Positions 7,050 through 9,967 of a DNA stretch of 9,967 nucleotides are shown in pieces. Location: NCBI GenBank assembly GCA_021780095.1, contig JAJXZK010000329.1:1-9967 (forward strand). Reading direction: 5' to 3'. The notes below the pieces were generated by a model. That model ran no database searches and was not told the origin of the DNA. It saw only the letters and a list, made by a program, of their open reading frames with translations. The DNA comes from Acidobacteriota bacterium. Lineage in GTDB: Bacteria; Acidobacteriota; Terriglobia; Terriglobales; Acidobacteriaceae. The translations under genes were made by a program, and so were the position numbers. Every line of letters starts with the position of its first letter. Position 1 is the stretch's first letter.

Positions 7050-7421
7050 CTACAGAACTTCCGGAGCCAGCGAAACAATCTTCAAAAATCTCTTCTCCCG
7101 CAGCTCGCGGGCCACCGGACCGAATACGCGCGTGCCCACCGGCTCCCCAGTTTCGTTGATCAGCACAGCGGCATTCTGATCGAAGCGGATGTAGGTCCCA
7201 TCGCGGCGGCGATATTCTTTGCGCGTGCGCACGATCACCGCCTTCACCACTTTGCCCTTCTTCACCTGGCCATCCGGCGAAGCTTCCTTCACTGCGGCGG
7301 TCACGACGTCACCCAGGCCGGCTTTGCGTCCGGTGGATCCGCCCAGCGGCAGGATCACCTGCAGCTTGCGGGCGCCGGAGTTATCGGCCACCACCAACAT
7401 GGTTCTCATTTGTACGGCCAT
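7050..7421 (-). CDS. rplN: 50S ribosomal protein L14
   Basis: Large-subunit protein at the subunit interface, part of bridge B8 and the docking site of ribosome silencing factors in other bacteria. With the second of two adjacent ATGs as start it has 123 residues, normal for L14. Marks are [16 protein letters not shown] at 8-23, the signature [20 protein letters not shown] at 61-80 leading into DQNAAVLI, and the ending [20 protein letters not shown]. The ATG at 7421 is preferred over the one at 7424 because AGGAG (7428-7432) is six bases from the former and only three from the latter. The difference is one residue. It lies 60 bases after rpsQ. Confidence 0.97.
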   Translation of the reverse strand: MAVQMRTMLVVADNSGARKLQVILPLGGSTGRKAGLGDVVTAAVKEASPDGQVKKGKVVKAVIVRTRKEYRRRDGTYIRFDQNAAVLINETGEPVGTRVFGPVARELREKRFLKIVSLAPEVL

Positions 7422-7481
7422 CATCGTCTCCTAAACAATTGCTCAAAACTTCGTTCCACCCAAAGTCCCGGCGGTCGACAG

Positions 7482-7817
7482 CTACACCGCCTGCGGGATC
7501 TCTTCTGCCTGCGCCAGGTTGGAGCGGCGCACAATCTCTTCCAACTGCCAGCGCTTCAGCTTGCTCAGCGGACGGGTCTCGCGAATCCGCACCACATCGC
7601 CAACCCTCGCCGTCTTGTGCTCGTCATGGGCGTAAAACTTCTTCGTCGTCCGCATCGTCCGCAGATACTTGGGATGGGCCTTACGCATTTCCACCGCGAC
7701 CACAATGGTCTTCTGCATCTTGGTGGAAACCACTTCGCCAACCTTTTCGTTCCGGTGAGAAACCGCCGGTGTGCTCGCGGTCGCCGCTGCTGTCCTGTCT
7801 TTCGTCGGTTCGCTCAT
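7482..7817 (-). CDS. rpsQ: 30S ribosomal protein S17 with extended N-terminus
   Basis: Primary 16S rRNA-binding protein with an OB fold, acting in assembly of the 30S body. At 111 residues it exceeds the usual 80-90. The core spans about 22-98: [17 protein letters not shown], then [18 protein letters not shown], then the signature [12 protein letters not shown]. The first 20 residues are an Ala/Thr/Ser-rich polar extension, and about 12 residues follow the core ([10 protein letters not shown]). The ATG at 7817 lies only 3 bases after the rpmC stop with no clear Shine-Dalgarno, so translation is probably coupled to L29. The only later ATG candidates fall inside the conserved core, which supports this start. 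Confidence 0.96.
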   Translation of the reverse strand: MSEPTKDRTAAATASTPAVSHRNEKVGEVVSTKMQKTIVVAVEMRKAHPKYLRTMRTTKKFYAHDEHKTARVGDVVRIRETRPLSKLKRWQLEEIVRRSNLAQAEEIPQAV

Positions 7818-7820
7818 TGC

Positions 7821-8258
7821 TTAACTGCCGCCCTTCTTTGCATTCGCCCGACCGCGCTTAGCGGCCTTTACCTTGGTCTTGCCTGCCGATTTCGCTTTGC
7901 CGGCCGCCTTCGATGTCCGTTTGGTATTCCGCGTCGACGTCTTCTTGGCAGCCTTCTTCGACTTCGCTCCCTTGCCCGCAGCCGACTTCTTGGCCGCCTT
8001 CTTCGTCTTCCGCTTGGGCGCTGCTTCCGTCTCGGTTGCGTTCACCCTGGCATGCGCGTGCGTCGCAATGCCCAGTTCATGCTGACGCTGCACAGTCTTG
8101 ATACGCGCAATGTCCTTCTTCAACTCGCGCAGCTTCTTCAAGCCTTCGTTCTGGCCCATCTTCATCTGGAAGCGAAGGCGGAATATCTGCTCCGCCGACT
8201 GGTGCGCTTGCTGCACCAGTTCCTCTTTGTCCAGATTGACGATCTTATCCATTTCCAT
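7821..8258 (-). CDS. rpmC: 50S ribosomal protein L29 with a long Lys/Ala-rich tail
   Basis: Large-subunit protein next to the tunnel exit, near the docking site of trigger factor and SRP on L23. The L29 core occupies about residues 1-66: two helices with LVQQAHQSAEQIFRLRFQMK and the signature LRELKKDIARIKTVQRQ at 43-59. Usual L29 is 60-75 residues; this one is 145. Residues 81-145 are a low-complexity tail with 27 Lys/Arg and no acidic residue, containing repeated KKAAKK units (86-91, 101-106). It resembles histone H1-like bacterial tails and the tail of the neighbouring L22. No frameshift or gene fusion is apparent: the frame is continuous and ends 3 bases before rpsQ. AAGGA seven bases upstream supports the ATG at 8258. 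Confidence 0.95.
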   Translation of the reverse strand: MEMDKIVNLDKEELVQQAHQSAEQIFRLRFQMKMGQNEGLKKLRELKKDIARIKTVQRQHELGIATHAHARVNATETEAAPKRKTKKAAKKSAAGKGAKSKKAAKKTSTRNTKRTSKAAGKAKSAGKTKVKAAKRGRANAKKGGS

Positions 8259-8325
8259 GATTCAATCCTTCATCTTCAGGATTCTTCCAGAGCCATCGAC
8301 TCCGGTCATCCTCGTAAGAAACTCG

Positions 8326-8763
8326 TTACGCCTTCGGCGTAGTTGCCGCCACAGCATCGTGACGAGCGACAAACAGCGTCTTCATGGGCAGCTTGTGCGA
8401 GGCCAGACGCATAGCTTCCATCGCGACTTCCCGGCTGACGCCTTCCATCTCAAACAAAATCTTTCCCGGCCGAACCACTGCGACCCAGTGATCCAACGGC
8501 CCCTTGCCGGAACCCATACGAACTTCCGCAGGCTTTTTGGTAATCGGCTTGTCCGGAAACAGGCGCAGCCAGATCTTTCCGCCACGCTTGATGAAACGTG
8601 TCATCGCAACACGGCTGGCTTCAATCTGCCGATCCGTGATGTGCGCGTGATCGAGCGTCTTCAATCCAAAATCCCCAAACGCAAGCTCAGAACCGCGCCA
8701 GGCCTTGCCACGATTGCGGCCCTTCTGCTGTTTGCGGAACTTAACCTTCTTCGGCATCAACAT
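8326..8763 (-). CDS. rplP: 50S ribosomal protein L16
   Basis: Large-subunit protein that helps organise the A-site tRNA and peptidyl-transferase surroundings. The 145 residues begin [16 protein letters not shown], the family start. Signatures are [16 protein letters not shown] at 60-75 and [12 protein letters not shown] at 82-93, then [14 protein letters not shown]82 corresponds to the arginine that is hydroxylated in E. coli L16, although modification cannot be inferred from DNA. The C-terminus has about 10 extra residues (AVAATTPKA). AAGGA eight bases upstream supports the ATG at 8763. It lies 51 bases after rpsC and 67 bases before rpmC. Confidence 0.97.
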   Translation of the reverse strand: MLMPKKVKFRKQQKGRNRGKAWRGSELAFGDFGLKTLDHAHITDRQIEASRVAMTRFIKRGGKIWLRLFPDKPITKKPAEVRMGSGKGPLDHWVAVVRPGKILFEMEGVSREVAMEAMRLASHKLPMKTLFVARHDAVAATTPKA

Positions 8764-8814
8764 AGCGAAATCCTTTTGAGTGTTCTGCTCGTACTGCCAC
8801 TTCTAAAATCAGTC

Positions 8815-9480
8815 CTAGAAAATGCTCGATCCAACCCGGGGCTCGCGCTTTTTCTGCTGATAAATATCACCGCGATACACCCACGCCTTCACGCCGATAA
8901 TTCCGTAGGTGGTGTGCGCCTCGGCAAATCCGTAATCAATGTCCGCACGCAGGGTATGCAATGGCAGACGCCCCTGCAGGTACCATTCCGAACGCGCAAT
9001 TTCCGCGCCGTTCAACCGTCCCCCTACACGCACCTTGATACCGCGGCAACCGAAACGCAGCGCCGAGTCGACCGACTTGCGCATGGCTCGACGGAAGCTG
9101 ACACGCTTCTCCAACTGCAGCGCGATGTTTTCGGCCACCAGCTGCGCATCCAGCTCCGGCTTGTTCACTTCCAGAATGTCAACGAAGACCTCGCGATTGG
9201 AACGCTTCTGCAGATCGGTCTTCAGCTTCTCAATCTCCGCGCCTTTGCGTCCGATGATGATGCCGGGCCGCGCCGTACGAATGATGATCCGCAGTTTGTT
9301 ACCTGGACGCTCAATCTCAATCGAGCTGACCCCGGCGGACTTGAGCTTCTCTTTCAGCTCACGCCGCAGCAGGACATCTTCAACCAACAGGCGATCGTAT
9401 CCCCGCTCGACGAACCAGCGCGACTTCCAAGGCTTGTTGACTCCTAGCCGAAACCCGTAAGGGTGGACTTTCTGACCCAT
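8815..9480 (-). CDS. rpsC: 30S ribosomal protein S3
   Basis: Small-subunit head protein at the mRNA entry tunnel, part of the mRNA helicase site with S4 and S5. The 221 residues hold an N-terminal segment ([19 protein letters not shown]), a type II KH domain with the GxxG loop GRKG at 77-80, and the conserved basic helix FRRAMRKSV at 129-137. The C-terminal signature is [20 protein letters not shown] at 144-163, continued by [20 protein letters not shown]. The C-terminal tail is short (it ends GSSIF), unlike the longer tails of some S3 proteins. The ATG at 9480 has AAGGA nine bases upstream and follows rplV by 19 bases. Confidence 0.98.
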   Translation of the reverse strand: MGQKVHPYGFRLGVNKPWKSRWFVERGYDRLLVEDVLLRRELKEKLKSAGVSSIEIERPGNKLRIIIRTARPGIIIGRKGAEIEKLKTDLQKRSNREVFVDILEVNKPELDAQLVAENIALQLEKRVSFRRAMRKSVDSALRFGCRGIKVRVGGRLNGAEIARSEWYLQGRLPLHTLRADIDYGFAEAHTTYGIIGVKAWVYRGDIYQQKKREPRVGSSIF

Positions 9481-9499
9481 AATTCAATCCTTCCGTTCG

Positions 9500-9967
9500 C
9501 TACTTCGCTGACTTCTTGGCGGCCGTCTTCTTTTTCGCCGCGGCTGGTTTTGCTGCCGGCTTGCTGGATCCCGACTTCTTCGCTGCCTTCTTGGCCACTG
9601 TCTTCTTCTTGCCCTTGGCGCCGGTCTCTGGCTCCTCGCCGATCGTCTTCGCCATTTCCGGACGCTTCTTCTCGGCAACCGTGATCAAAACGTTCGACAT
9701 GCGACGTTGATAGCGGAAGGCGCGGCCCATCGGCGCCGGTCGAATCCGCTTCAGCCGAGGCCCTTCGTTTGCGACCGCCATCTTCACGTAGAGGTTGTCG
9801 ACGTCAATATTCAGACCGCGCTCTTCGCTTAGATAGTTCGCATTCTCGAGCGCCGAGCGCAACACCTTCTCGACCAGCGGAGCCACTCGCTTCTTGGTGA
9901 AGGCCACCGTCTGCAACGCATCTTCGACGCGCCGGCCCTTGATCAAATCCAGCACCAGCTTCGCCTT
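9500..9967 (-). CDS. rplV: 50S ribosomal protein L22, partial, with a Lys/Ala-rich tail
   Basis: Large-subunit protein lining the peptide tunnel, whose beta-hairpin reaches the constriction. The right window edge cuts the gene. The first visible codons encode KAKLVLDLIKGRRVEDAL, which aligns inside L22, so the true start lies outside. The GTG at 9955 is an internal Val codon, not a start. The signature ANEGPRLKRIRPAPMGRAFR (9714-9773) and its continuation YQRRMSNVLI identify the family. The usual protein ends soon after this strand. Here about 55 more residues follow, of which the last 41 (9503-9625) hold 16 lysines and no acidic residue, including KKAAKKS, also found in the L29 tail. The frame is continuous to a TAG stop. 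Confidence 0.95.
   Translation of the reverse strand, partial: KAKLVLDLIKGRRVEDALQTVAFTKKRVAPLVEKVLRSALENANYLSEERGLNIDVDNLYVKMAVANEGPRLKRIRPAPMGRAFRYQRRMSNVLITVAEKKRPEMAKTIGEEPETGAKGKKKTVAKKAAKKSGSSKPAAKPAAAKKKTAAKKSAK

Noticed and set aside
6962..7078. In-frame upstream extension of rplX by 39 codons, overlapping the end of rplN.
   Set aside because: The family N-terminus starts at 6961, and the extension is Arg-rich and unlike L24.
6897..8342. A 481-codon open frame on the plus strand, opposite rplX-rplN-rpsQ-rpmC.
   Set aside because: It lies antisense to four certain ribosomal protein genes, has a His/Arg/Leu-rich, low-complexity translation with no recognisable domain, and is explained by codon bias on the other strand.
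8098..9447. A 449-codon open frame on the plus strand, opposite rpmC-rplP-rpsC.
   Set aside because: It is antisense to conserved genes, with no motif or ribosome binding site of note. It is a mirror of biased codon use.
9953..9955. GTG as a start codon for rplV inside the window.
   Set aside because: The codons to its right still encode L22 sequence (KAKL before VLDLIKG), so this is an internal valine and the gene continues past the edge.

Overview
The window is a bacterial ribosomal-protein superoperon: the downstream part of the S10 cluster, the spc cluster, and the usual secY-adk-map tail, all on the minus strand. Transcription runs from right to left. The gene order in that direction is rplV (cut by the right edge), rpsC, rplP, rpmC, rpsQ, rplN, rplX, rplE, rpsN, rpsH, rplF, rplR, rpsE, rpmD, rplO, secY, adk, map. 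This is the conserved bacterial order with no insertion, inversion or missing gene. Moderately high GC, strong codon bias, a short zinc-binding S14, a zinc-ribbon L24 and the sequence style of SecY, S17 and L29 suggest a member of the Acidobacteriota (Terriglobia-like). That placement is by recognition only and was not tested.

Layout: about 7.8-10.0 kb holds L22, S3, L16 and L29. 5.3-7.8 kb holds S17, L14, L24, L5, S14 and S8. 2.9-5.2 kb holds L6, L18, S5, L30 and L15. 1.5-2.9 kb holds SecY. The first 1.5 kb holds adenylate kinase and methionine aminopeptidase. Gaps run from a 7-bp overlap (secY/adk) to 133 bp (rpsN to rpsH), and no gap exceeds 300 bases. I see no internal terminator with a U-run and no convincing promoter, so one long mRNA is the simplest reading.

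The genes act together. Eleven large-subunit proteins (L22, L16, L29, L14, L24, L5, L6, L18, L30, L15 and, at the tunnel exit, L22/L24/L29) and five small-subunit proteins (S3, S17, S14, S8, S5) build the ribosome. SecY is the membrane channel that receives nascent proteins at the tunnel exit. MetAP removes the initiator methionine from nascent chains. Adenylate kinase balances adenine nucleotides.

I found no new biological system. The points worth a second look are small: long Lys/Ala-rich, acid-free C-terminal tails on both L29 and L22, which share the heptapeptide KKAAKKS; a perfect 7-bp hairpin just upstream of the rplE ribosome binding site; a GC-rich hairpin in the unusually long rpsH leader; and a near-repeat of about 18-20 bases in two neighbouring intergenic gaps.
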